A DNA stretch of 6,527 bases from RGIG3528 sp963649295 (GCA_963649295.1 CAVJHK010000071.1:1-6527), one strand, 5' to 3'; counted from the first letter of the stretch, positions 1-5,806 are shown. Numbers and translations are program-made. The notes: generated by a model not told the origin, from the letters alone.

Positions 1-6
1 CATAAA

Positions 7-483
7 ATGAAAGTAATGATAGCCGGCAGTTTCGATCCGATTACGCTCGGACATCTCGATATAATAAAAAGGGCATCAAAGCTTTCAGATGAACTTGTTA
101 TTGCAGTTTTAAAAAATATTTCCAAAAAACCTTTGTTCAGTGCGGATGAACGGATTGAACTCATTCGCCGGGCAACGATTGACATACCTAATGTTACGGT
201 CAAAAAATATGACGGATTGCTTGTCGATTTTGCAAAAAAGGAAAATGCCGATTTTCTTGTAAGGGGCCTGAGAGCCGTTACGGACTTTGAATATGAAATT
301 CAGATTGCGCAAACCAACCACAAGCTTTATTCGGGTGTCGATACAGTTTTTTTTACGACAAGTATCGATTATTCTTATGTAAGCTCGAGTCTTGTGCGTG
401 AAATTGCATCATATAAGGGTGACATCAGTGCATTTGTTCCGAAGTGTATAATAAAGGATATTTATGATAAATATAATAAATAA
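7..483 (+). CDS. coaD: Phosphopantetheine adenylyltransferase (PPAT, CoaD)
   Basis: PPAT catalyses the penultimate step of coenzyme A synthesis: 4'-phosphopantetheine plus ATP gives dephospho-CoA plus pyrophosphate, in the cytoplasm. The 158-residue protein has the usual family length (about 160). Visible motifs are the nucleotidyltransferase signature GSFDPITLGH (residues 7-16, with the TxGH histidine at 16), FSADER (44-49), RGLRAVTDFEYE (86-97) and the C-terminal SSSLVRE (126-132), which takes the place of the ISSTxVR-type motif. The ATG at 7 leaves the usual short lead before SFDP. Its ribosome binding site lies before the window or in the first 6 bases, so the start rests on family length. 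The start reads ATGA, so an upstream gene (rsmD is common here in Firmicutes) could end on the overlapping TGA; that is inference. The next gene starts 13 bases after the stop, suggesting co-transcription. Confidence 0.97.
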   Translation: MKVMIAGSFDPITLGHLDIIKRASKLSDELVIAVLKNISKKPLFSADERIELIRRATIDIPNVTVKKYDGLLVDFAKKENADFLVRGLRAVTDFEYEIQIAQTNHKLYSGVDTVFFTTSIDYSYVSSSLVREIASYKGDISAFVPKCIIKDIYDKYNK

Positions 484-490
484 CGGAGGG
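484..490 (+). promoter_or_regulatory. Ribosome binding site fixing the start of the coiled-coil gene
   Basis: CGGAGGG follows directly after the coaD stop codon and lies 6 bases before the ATG at 497. It favours that start over the in-frame ATG at 464, which would overlap coaD and has no comparable site. Confidence 0.8.
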
Positions 491-496
491 ATTATT

Positions 497-1195
497 ATGG
501 GACAGAAAAAGATTGAGCAGGCAATCGATGAACTTTATGATTATGTGGACTCGTGCAAAACAAAAGGTTTTTCGGGAACGCAGATTGTTGTGCAAAAGAG
601 CGAGCTTTTGGATAAAATAGATGAAATGAGACTTAAGGTCCCCGATGAGATTTCAAGATGCGCCAAAATCCTTGAGAGAAGAGACGAAATCCTGCGTGAA
701 GCCGAAATACGTGCTCAAAAAATTATAGATGACGCAAGCGTAAAAGCAGAAGCGATGGTTCATGACAGTGAGATAATGCGTCAGGCATATCTTCAGGCAA
801 ACGAATTTATTTCACGTGCAAATCAGCAGGCGGATGAAACAATGAGCGTTGCTCAATATGAAGCCAACCAGGTACGGGGAGGAGCATTTGAATATACGAA
901 GGATATGCTTTGTCAGATTGAAAGCGTTCTTTCGCAAACTCTTTCGGAGACACAAAAATGTGCGGAGGCGTTTATTGAATCGTTGTCGCGCAACCTTGAA
1001 ATTGTTACCGAAAACCGCCGTGAACTTTGTGAGGAAATTGCACCGGAGGTTGGTCTTGATTCAGATTTGCAAGCAGAAATCGACGGACAAACCGAAAACA
1101 ATTATCCGACAGACAATGATATTTTTGGTGACGGCGAAAATACGGACGATTATAATATTAATGTCGAAAATATTATCGGTGACGATGAACAATAA
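497..1195 (+). CDS. Coiled-coil protein of unknown function, DivIVA-like / V-ATPase subunit H-like
   Basis: This 232-residue soluble protein has no signal peptide or membrane segment. Residues 1-60 hold a short N-terminal module (IEQAIDELYDYVDSC, then KSELLDKIDEMRLKVPDEI). Residues about 55-130 are a highly charged, Ala/Glu/Arg-rich helix of the DivIVA / F-type b-subunit kind (for example EILREAEIRAQKIIDDA). The tail, from about residue 185, is acidic and probably disordered, with many Asp, Asn and Glu. Proteins of this form next to coaD in Clostridia are commonly labelled 'ATPase' or 'vacuolar H+-ATPase subunit H', but I see no P-loop and no other ATP synthase genes, so an ATPase role is not supported. 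An upstream in-frame ATG at 464 lies inside coaD. The ATG at 497 is preferred because GGAGGG (485-490) sits 6 bases before it. Its role could be scaffolding or cell division, by analogy with DivIVA only. Confidence 0.85.
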   Translation: MGQKKIEQAIDELYDYVDSCKTKGFSGTQIVVQKSELLDKIDEMRLKVPDEISRCAKILERRDEILREAEIRAQKIIDDASVKAEAMVHDSEIMRQAYLQANEFISRANQQADETMSVAQYEANQVRGGAFEYTKDMLCQIESVLSQTLSETQKCAEAFIESLSRNLEIVTENRRELCEEIAPEVGLDSDLQAEIDGQTENNYPTDNDIFGDGENTDDYNINVENIIGDDEQ

Positions 1196-1196
1196 T

Positions 1197-1232
1197 TTGA
1201 TATATGTTTTNNNNNNNNNNTTTATATATCAA
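1197..1232. repeat. Inverted repeat around an assembly gap, between convergent genes
   Basis: TTGATATAT (1197-1205) and ATATATCAA (1224-1232) are perfect 9-base complementary arms that flank the 10-N run. The right arm overlaps the tmcAL stop codon. The position, between two genes that converge tail to tail, is where a shared terminator would be expected. The visible arms are AT-rich, and the loop or any GC-rich core is hidden by the Ns, so a terminator role is inference. Confidence 0.5.
1211..1220. other. Assembly gap (10 N)
   Basis: A run of ten unknown bases lies in the spacer between the coiled-coil gene and tmcAL. No reading frame of a real gene crosses it. The true length is unknown. 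Confidence 0.98.
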
Positions 1233-2443
1233 TTATTCTCGGTGAAGTTGTGATGTCATGATTATATTCCCGGTTAAATTTATAAAAAATTGTGCGATTG
1301 TAGAGATTTGCGGCATAAATGTCTTTTTTCAGCATCGGAACGGAATCATAATCAAAGTCCGCCATTTTTGTTATTATGGGAATTTCGGAATTTTCTTTGA
1401 TTATATTGATAAGGTCTGATTTATTTTTGTTCAAAGAGAGAAGCCGCAAATAAGGGGCACCTGTGCTTCTGTCTATATCCGAATCAAAAATTCCGAGAAG
1501 CGTGTGGATGAGAAGCCGGTTTACAAAAGCGCATGTGACTGATTTATTTGAAACTGCTTGTGCGAGCTTCGAAAAACAGATATCGGAAATCGCTTTCTTT
1601 TTTAATCTTAATGCAATGTCTTTGTTTGAACCGGGAAGATTTGCCAACTCGTCTGTATTCATCATATCGATTTTTTGCATAAGAAGAGCAGAAAAATCAT
1701 CAGGCAAAATAGGATAGGTTTTGTTTAAAAAATTTAAAAGGTCGAAATTTGTATTTTCAATAGCAGGCAAAACTTTTATTAATGTTTTTAGACTGTTTTG
1801 ATTTAAGTTACACATCAAATTTCTTATGGCACTTGCGCTTAAATAGGAAATATTTTTATTCGAATCGTTATAGAGTTCATTGGAATCATGAGCATTTCCG
1901 AAGCGTTTAAACGTAACGGGAGTAACAGTAGAATCAAATTTCATTAATGCTTTTATGTATTCGATACCGAGCGTGTTGTTGGGACACTTTAAAATGTCCG
2001 CAAATTCCGGGTAAAGCGCCGCAAATGCTTCGGAATGCGCACGGGGGTATGAGAGCCCGGCACTTTTAAATTCCGAAAATTTGTTTTTAAATTCGTCGGT
2101 TTCATTTAATAAATATTTTGCCGTATTATACAGAATATCGATATCACNNNNNNNNNNNNNNNNNGTGTATTATGGATATGCTTCCAAATGCAAAGTCGGG
2201 GGCGGCGGATGCGGCATAAACCGTAGGCAACTCAAATACAGCGTCAATACCGTTATATATCGCATTTTCCGCACGCAAAAATTTGTCGCATATTGCCGGT
2301 TCTCCGCGTTCAACGAAATCACCGCTCATAATTGCGATTGTGTAATCGGGATTAAGTTCATATTTTATTTTGTTAATAAGATATTTGTGACCGTTGTGAA
2401 AAGGATTAAATTCGGCAATGACTGCCGCAATTGTTTTTGACAT
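1222..2443 (-). CDS. tmcAL: tRNA(Met) cytidine acetate ligase (TmcAL), interrupted by an assembly gap
   Basis: TmcAL makes N4-acetylcytidine at wobble position 34 of elongator tRNA(Met) from acetate and ATP, through acetyl-adenylate (family knowledge, B. subtilis YlbM). The first 93 residues (2443-2165) carry the nucleotidyltransferase motif EFNPFHNGH (11-19), MSGDFVERGEPA (39-50) and FELP. After the 17-N gap, 307 residues (2145-1225) include PNNTLGIEYIKAL, a conserved substrate-domain stretch, and SASAIR, the C-terminal adenylation motif. The 400 visible residues plus the missing piece fit a family length near 400-415. The two halves are one base out of register as drawn. Since the gap lies within a conserved segment and both halves are clean, I read this as a mis-sized gap and not a pseudogene. 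The gene diverges from pta. Its ribosome binding site is weak (GAAAG, about 12 bases upstream). Confidence 0.93.
2148..2164. other. Assembly gap (17 N) inside tmcAL
   Basis: Seventeen unknown bases separate the N-terminal part of TmcAL (ending GSISIIH) from the rest (restarting at a partial codon NGT, then DIDILYNT). Keeping both halves in one frame requires a true gap length of 1 modulo 3, so 17 cannot be right. Confidence 0.97.
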
Positions 2444-2471
2444 TGTTTTTACCGACTTTCAAAAAAAAATC

Positions 2472-2500
2472 TTGTTTCTCAAAAGAGATTATAATATAAT
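2472..2500 (+). promoter_or_regulatory. Predicted sigma-A promoter for pta-ackA
   Basis: TTGTTT (-35, 2472-2477, 3 of 6 consensus bases) and TATAAT (-10, 2495-2500) are spaced by exactly 17 bases. A second TATAAT overlaps it at 2490-2495. Transcription would start near 2507, leaving a leader of about 138 bases. The -35 is weak, so the promoter may depend on an activator or be moderate in strength. Confidence 0.55.
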
Positions 2501-2517
2501 AAATCCAAATGTGTAAA
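2488..2517 (-). promoter_or_regulatory. Predicted sigma-A promoter for tmcAL
   Basis: On the minus strand, TTTACA (-35, 2517-2512, 5 of 6 consensus bases) and TATAAT (-10, 2493-2488) are separated by 18 bases. Transcription would start near 2481, giving a leader of about 38 bases before the ATG at 2443. It overlaps the pta promoter on the other strand. This is a prediction from sequence alone. Confidence 0.55.
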
Positions 2518-2519
2518 TA

Positions 2520-2539
2520 AATACTTTTTTAAAAGTATT
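2520..2539. repeat. AT-rich palindrome in the pta leader
   Basis: AATACTTTT (2520-2528) and AAAAGTATT (2531-2539) form a perfect 9-base inverted repeat with a 2-base centre, starting about 13 bases after the predicted pta transcription start. It could be a protein-binding operator or an RNA hairpin. No T-run of terminator type follows, and I do not recognise it as the site of a named regulator. Confidence 0.5.
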
Positions 2540-2595
2540 GCAAAATCATCCGAACGCACCGCATGCTTTAACTTAAAAACAGAAAAATTTGTCAC

Positions 2596-2643
2596 ATGAG
2601 GACATTGGAGAGGTTTTGCATCAAAATCGAAAGGAGATTTTAA
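2596..2643 (+). other. Possible 15-codon leader ORF before pta
   Basis: An ATG at 2596 opens a short frame reading MRTLERFCIKIERRF that stops (TAA, 2641-2643) one base before the pta ATG. Its last codons contain the pta ribosome binding site. Four of its five-codon Arg/Met set (the three AGG and one AGA) are Arg codons of the AGR type. No good ribosome binding site precedes it, so it may be chance. It is recorded because its position could allow translational coupling. Confidence 0.15.
2629..2636 (+). promoter_or_regulatory. Ribosome binding site of pta
   Basis: GAAAGGAG lies 8 bases before the pta ATG at 2645. It is a strong match to the 16S rRNA tail and confirms this start. Confidence 0.85.
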
Positions 2644-2644
2644 T

Positions 2645-3640
2645 ATGAGCTTTATTGACGGAATTAAGAAAAGAGCAAAAGAGAACATAAAGACAATCGT
2701 TCTCCCGGAAACAGAAGACAGAAGAGTCATGGAAGCCGCAGCAATTACTTTAAAGGAAGGCACGGCAAAAATTATTCTTGTCGGATCCGACGAACAGATC
2801 GAAAAGACCGCAGACGGACTTGACATAAGCGGTGCTGTAAGAATCGATCCCAATAAGACGGATAAATTACAAAGCTATATCGACAAGCTTGTTGAATTGC
2901 GTCAGGCAAAGGGAATGACACCCGAAAAGGCAAGAGAAAGTCTTACTTCGGATTATACAACATTTGCCGTTATGATGGTTAAGATGGGTGATGCAGACGG
3001 CGTTGTTTCGGGCGCTTGCCATTCGACGGCGAATACGCTTCGTCCCTGCCTCCAGATTTTGAAGACGGCTCCCGGCACAAAGCTTGTTTCGGCTTTCTTT
3101 ATTATGGTTGTTCCGAATTGTGAATACGGTGAGGACGGAACATTTGTATTTGCGGACTGCGGTCTTGTACAGAATCCCTCACCCGAAGAGCTTGCGGCAA
3201 TCGCGGGCAGCAGTGCAAAGAGCTTTGAGGCGCTTGTAGGCAAAAAGGCACGTGTTGCGCTTCTTTCACACTCATCAAAGGGCTCTGCCAAGCATGCGGA
3301 TGTTGATAAGGTTACGGCTGCTGTTGAAATCGCAAAGAAGGATTATCCGGAATTTATGATAGACGGCGAGCTTCAGCTTGATGCGGCAATCGTTCCGTCG
3401 GTCGGCGCTTCAAAGGCTCCGGGAAGTGAAGTTGCGGGACACGCAAATACACTTATTTTCCCTGATCTCGATGCCGGAAATATCGGTTATAAGCTTGTTC
3501 AAAGACTTGCGCATGCCGAAGCATACGGCCCTATGACACAGGGAATTGCCGCTCCCGTAAACGATCTTTCGAGAGGATGCTTTACGGAGGATATTGTGGG
3601 CGTTATAGCAATTACGGCTGTTCAGGCAGCACAAATGTAA
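2645..3640 (+). CDS. pta: Phosphate acetyltransferase (phosphotransacetylase)
   Basis: Pta converts acetyl-CoA and phosphate to acetyl phosphate and CoA, reversibly, in the cytoplasm. The 331-residue protein is the short single-domain form, without the N-terminal regulatory domains of the enterobacterial enzyme. Visible motifs are TIVLPETEDRRVMEAA (17-32), DADGVVSGACHSTANTLRP (116-134), FADCGLVQNP (169-178), GELQLDAA (241-248), AGNIGYKLVQRL (277-288) and GPMTQG...PVNDLSRGC (295-312). Arg133, Ser309, Arg310 and Asp316 fall at the same positions as the CoA-binding and catalytic residues described for the Methanosarcina thermophila enzyme (numbering from memory). The start is set by a strong ribosome binding site. 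ackA follows after 19 bases, so the two form an operon that makes ATP and acetate in fermentation and controls acetyl phosphate levels. The gene is complete and intact. Confidence 0.98.
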   Translation: MSFIDGIKKRAKENIKTIVLPETEDRRVMEAAAITLKEGTAKIILVGSDEQIEKTADGLDISGAVRIDPNKTDKLQSYIDKLVELRQAKGMTPEKARESLTSDYTTFAVMMVKMGDADGVVSGACHSTANTLRPCLQILKTAPGTKLVSAFFIMVVPNCEYGEDGTFVFADCGLVQNPSPEELAAIAGSSAKSFEALVGKKARVALLSHSSKGSAKHADVDKVTAAVEIAKKDYPEFMIDGELQLDAAIVPSVGASKAPGSEVAGHANTLIFPDLDAGNIGYKLVQRLAHAEAYGPMTQGIAAPVNDLSRGCFTEDIVGVIAITAVQAAQM

Positions 3641-3659
3641 AGATTGGAGATATTGTCAA

Positions 3660-4853
3660 ATGAAAGTTTTGGTTTTGAATTGCGGAAGCTCATCGCTTAA
3701 ATATCAGCTTATCGATATGGAAAACGAGTCCGTTCTCGCAAAAGGTATTTGTGAAAAAATCGGCATGGAAGGCTCTATGATTACACATAAGCCGGCCGAC
3801 AAGGAAGGCTTTAAGGACAGAAAGGAATCGATGCCCGATCATAAGGCTGCGGTTAAGCTTGTGATCGAAGCCCTCTTAAACAAGGATTACGGTGTGATTT
3901 CGGATATGTCGGAAATTGATGCTGTAGGACATCGTGTACTTCACGGCGGAAAATATTATTCCGCATCGATCGTTGTAAACGAGGACGTAAAGCGAGTTAT
4001 ACGCGAGTGTTTTGATCTCGGACCTCTTCACAATCCCGCAAATCTTATCGGAATTGAGGCATGTGAAGCGCTTATGCCCGGCACACCTCAGGTTGCGGTA
4101 TTTGATACGGCTTTCCATCAGACAATGCCCAAAAAAGCCTATACATATGCAATTCCCTACGAATATTACGATAAATATGCAATACGTAAGTACGGCTTCC
4201 ACGGAACAAGCCATTCGTTTGTTTCAAAGAGAGCAATTGAATTCGGTGCTTTAGATCCAAATAATTCCAAAGTTATCGTTTGTCATCTCGGAAACGGTGC
4301 TTCGCTTTCGGCAGTTGTAAACGGAAAGTGCGTTGACACATCAATGGGACTTACGCCTCTTGAGGGACTTATCATGGGAACAAGAAGCGGTGATGTGGAT
4401 CCTGCTGTAGTTCAATATATCGCAAACAAGGAAAATAGAACCGTTGACGACGTTTTGAACATTTTGAACAAAAAGTCCGGTGTATTCGGTCTTTCGGGCG
4501 TATCGAGCGATTTCAGAGATCTTGAAGCTGCAGCTTCTTCCGGTAACGAAAGAGCGCGCGATGCGGTTGAGGCATTTGTATACAGAGTGGCAAAATATAT
4601 CGGAAGCTATGTTGCCGCAATGAACGGTGTGGATGCAATAGTGTTCACTGCCGGACTCGGAGAAAACGACGGCAGGATGCGTGAAAGAATTTGTTCTTAT
4701 CTTGGATTTTTGGGCGTTAAGCTCGATCCCGAAAAGAATTCGGTTCGCGGAAAAGAAACGGTTGTTTCGGCTTCCGATTCACGTGTCAAGATTATGGTAA
4801 TACCCACAAATGAGGAACTTGCGATTGCAAGAGAAACGGTTGCGTTGATATAA
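3660..4853 (+). CDS. ackA: Acetate kinase
   Basis: AckA transfers the phosphate of acetyl phosphate to ADP, giving acetate and ATP, and completes the pathway begun by Pta. The 397-residue length is typical. The N-terminal signature VLNCGSSSLKY (5-15) carries Asn7, Ser10 and Ser12. Arg92 lies in GHRVLHGG, His124 in GPLHNP, Asp149 in VFDTAFH, His181 in YGFHGTSH, Arg242 in MGTRSGDVDP and Glu385 in TNEELA. These match the active-site residues known from the M. thermophila enzyme with a one-residue shift. The ATP-binding part contains HLGNGAS (209-215) and FTAGLGEN (329-336). The ribosome binding site TTGGAGA (3644-3650) is 9 bases before the ATG. No clear terminator follows, so some transcripts may read into yceD-rpmF. 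Confidence 0.98.
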   Translation: MKVLVLNCGSSSLKYQLIDMENESVLAKGICEKIGMEGSMITHKPADKEGFKDRKESMPDHKAAVKLVIEALLNKDYGVISDMSEIDAVGHRVLHGGKYYSASIVVNEDVKRVIRECFDLGPLHNPANLIGIEACEALMPGTPQVAVFDTAFHQTMPKKAYTYAIPYEYYDKYAIRKYGFHGTSHSFVSKRAIEFGALDPNNSKVIVCHLGNGASLSAVVNGKCVDTSMGLTPLEGLIMGTRSGDVDPAVVQYIANKENRTVDDVLNILNKKSGVFGLSGVSSDFRDLEAAASSGNERARDAVEAFVYRVAKYIGSYVAAMNGVDAIVFTAGLGENDGRMRERICSYLGFLGVKLDPEKNSVRGKETVVSASDSRVKIMVIPTNEELAIARETVALI

Positions 4854-4873
4854 AATAATCTTTAAAGTTTTTA

Positions 4874-4902
4874 TTGACAAAACCCGGTCACGTTCGTATA
4901 AT
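4874..4902 (+). promoter_or_regulatory. Consensus sigma-A promoter for yceD-rpmF
   Basis: TTGACA (4874-4879) and TATAAT (4897-4902), both perfect consensus, are separated by exactly 17 bases. Transcription should start near 4909, giving a leader of about 30 bases before the yceD ATG at 4939. This is the strongest promoter visible in the window, in keeping with a ribosomal protein gene. Confidence 0.88.
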
Positions 4903-4904
4903 AT

Positions 4905-4921
4905 ACAAATGTGACATTTGT
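4905..4921. promoter_or_regulatory. Operator-like palindrome at the yceD-rpmF transcription start
   Basis: ACAAATG (4905-4911) and CATTTGT (4915-4921) are perfect 7-base arms with a 3-base centre (TGA). The site begins two bases after the -10 box and covers the predicted start of transcription, where a bound repressor would block initiation. A GTGCAC palindrome (4920-4925) overlaps its right end. The binding protein is not identifiable from the sequence. Confidence 0.4.
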
Positions 4922-4938
4922 GCACATAGGTGTTTGTT

Positions 4939-5466
4939 ATGGTAATTTCACTTTCGGAAATCATGAATCTTCCGCGTGGAGACAACGAATTCATATATAA
5001 ATATGAACCCGCTGTCATCAAAATCTCGGGGAAAGAATACGAAATAACAAAAAAAGATGACATTTTGATTACGGTTACAAACAAGGGTAACAAAAAGCTT
5101 CGTATCAAGGTAAAAGGCTTTTTCGAGATTCTTGTTCCGTGCGACAGATGTCTCATTTTGCAAAAGGTGAATATTCCGATTGATTTTGCGGGTGATGCGG
5201 ACATGAATTTAACAAATGCGGAACGTGCACTTGAACTAGATGATACAGAGTACATTAGCGGATACGATTTAGACGTGGATCGATTGATTTATGAAGAAAT
5301 CTTGCTTGGGTTTCCGATGAAGGTTCTGTGTTCCGAAGACTGCAAAGGACTTTGCAAAATATGCGGGCACAACCTGAATTCAGGAGAATGCGGTTGTGAT
5401 CGCATAGAGCCGGATCCAAGAATGTCTGTTATCCGGGATATTTTCAAACCAAGTAAGGAGGTGTAA
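4939..5466 (+). CDS. yceD: YceD / DUF177 family protein, ribosome-associated
   Basis: DUF177 proteins are encoded just before rpmF in most bacteria and are linked to 23S rRNA or large-subunit biogenesis (family knowledge; the exact mechanism is unsettled). The 175-residue product shows the Gram-positive pattern: a CDRC pair (Cys68, Cys71) followed by a C-terminal cysteine cluster, LCSEDCKGLCKICGHNLN (130-147) and CGC (151-153), then DPRMSVIRDIF (159-169). The cysteines suggest metal binding, probably zinc. The ATG at 4939 is preferred because AGGTG (4928-4932) lies 6 bases upstream. An in-frame GTG at 4930 would overlap that site and has no ribosome binding site of its own. rpmF starts 3 bases after the stop and its ribosome binding site lies inside the last yceD codons, so translation is probably coupled. 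Confidence 0.93.
   Translation: MVISLSEIMNLPRGDNEFIYKYEPAVIKISGKEYEITKKDDILITVTNKGNKKLRIKVKGFFEILVPCDRCLILQKVNIPIDFAGDADMNLTNAERALELDDTEYISGYDLDVDRLIYEEILLGFPMKVLCSEDCKGLCKICGHNLNSGECGCDRIEPDPRMSVIRDIFKPSKEV
5455..5463 (+). promoter_or_regulatory. Strong ribosome binding site of rpmF, inside the end of yceD
   Basis: AAGGAGGTG is a near-perfect complement of the 16S rRNA 3' end. It ends 6 bases before the rpmF ATG at 5470 and overlaps the last yceD codons, so ribosomes finishing yceD cross it. Confidence 0.9.
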
Positions 5467-5469
5467 ATC

Positions 5470-5652
5470 ATGGGAGCTATTTGTCCGAAGAATAAGCATT
5501 CCAAGGCAAGAAGAGACAGTCGCAGAGCAAATTGGAAGATGACTGCTCCGAACCTTGTTAAATGCAGCAAATGTGGTGCATTAATGATGCCTCACAGAGT
5601 TTGCAAGAGCTGCGGTTCTTACAACAAGAAAGAGATCATTGCTCAGGCATAA
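5470..5652 (+). CDS. rpmF: 50S ribosomal protein L32 (bL32), zinc-binding form
   Basis: bL32 is a small structural protein of the large ribosomal subunit. The 60-residue protein has the expected length and begins with the basic stretch PKNKHSKARRDSRRANWK (6-23), which contacts rRNA, followed by TAPNLVKC. Two CxxC pairs (Cys32/Cys35 and Cys45/Cys48) form the zinc ribbon, so this is the zinc-requiring C+ form and not the cysteine-free form made under zinc limitation. It is the last gene of the yceD-rpmF unit and is followed 9 bases later by a strong terminator. The fatty-acid gene plsX, which often follows rpmF, is absent here. It contains the only tryptophan (Trp22) seen in any protein of the window. 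Confidence 0.97.
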   Translation: MGAICPKNKHSKARRDSRRANWKMTAPNLVKCSKCGALMMPHRVCKSCGSYNKKEIIAQA

Positions 5653-5661
5653 GAGTCTTAT

Positions 5662-5689
5662 AAAGGCGGGTTGTTTAACCCGCCTTTTT
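5662..5689 (+). terminator. Rho-independent terminator after rpmF
   Basis: AAAGGCGGGTT (5662-5672) pairs perfectly with AACCCGCCTTT (5677-5687) around a GTTT loop. The T-run at 5685-5689 is followed by more T-rich sequence. This is a textbook intrinsic terminator for yceD-rpmF. Read on the minus strand, the same stem is followed by only TTTAT, so it may also end the converging exonuclease transcript, less efficiently. Confidence 0.95.
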
Positions 5690-5693
5690 CTTA

Positions 5694-5806
5694 TTTATAT
5701 GCAAAATTTCAAAATATCTTTTGACCGCAACATTATTTTATTTCGCCAAGTAACGACTTTATGTATTCGTCGGAATTATTTTCAAAATAATCCTTTTGCA
5801 TATAAA
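5694..5806. repeat. 13-base inverted repeat across the 3' end of the exonuclease gene
   Basis: TTTATATGCAAAA (5694-5706) and TTTTGCATATAAA (5794-5806) are exact inverted copies 87 bases apart. The right copy lies inside the coding region. Both arms are AT-rich, so chance is possible. Between and around them, TTTCAAAATA followed by CTTTTG also occurs twice in direct orientation (near 5707 and 5780). Confidence 0.4.

Noticed and set aside
464..496. Upstream in-frame ATG at 464 as the start of the coiled-coil gene
   Set aside because: It lies inside coaD without a ribosome binding site, while GGAGGG sits at ideal distance before the ATG at 497.
1463..1717. Plus-strand reading frame antisense to tmcAL
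   Set aside because: It mirrors the real minus-strand gene, has no ribosome binding site and no recognisable protein features.
1222..1944. A separate 240-residue minus-strand gene starting at ATG 1944
   Set aside because: The frame is open up to the gap at 2148, and the upstream residues (PNNTLGIEYIKAL and beyond) match TmcAL, so this is the C-terminal part of tmcAL.
1222..2443. tmcAL as a frameshifted pseudogene
   Set aside because: The only break in frame coincides with the N run; both sides are free of stops and keep family motifs, so a wrong gap size explains it better.
4072..4260. Open frames on both strands within ackA and pta
   Set aside because: These are shadows of two strongly conserved genes, without start signals or motifs.
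4854..4872. Terminator after ackA (CTTTAAAG followed by TTTTT)
   Set aside because: The palindrome has only four base pairs with no loop and no GC; it is too weak to call.
4930..4938. GTG at 4930 as the yceD start
   Set aside because: It overlaps the AGGTG that serves as ribosome binding site for the ATG at 4939 and has no site of its own.
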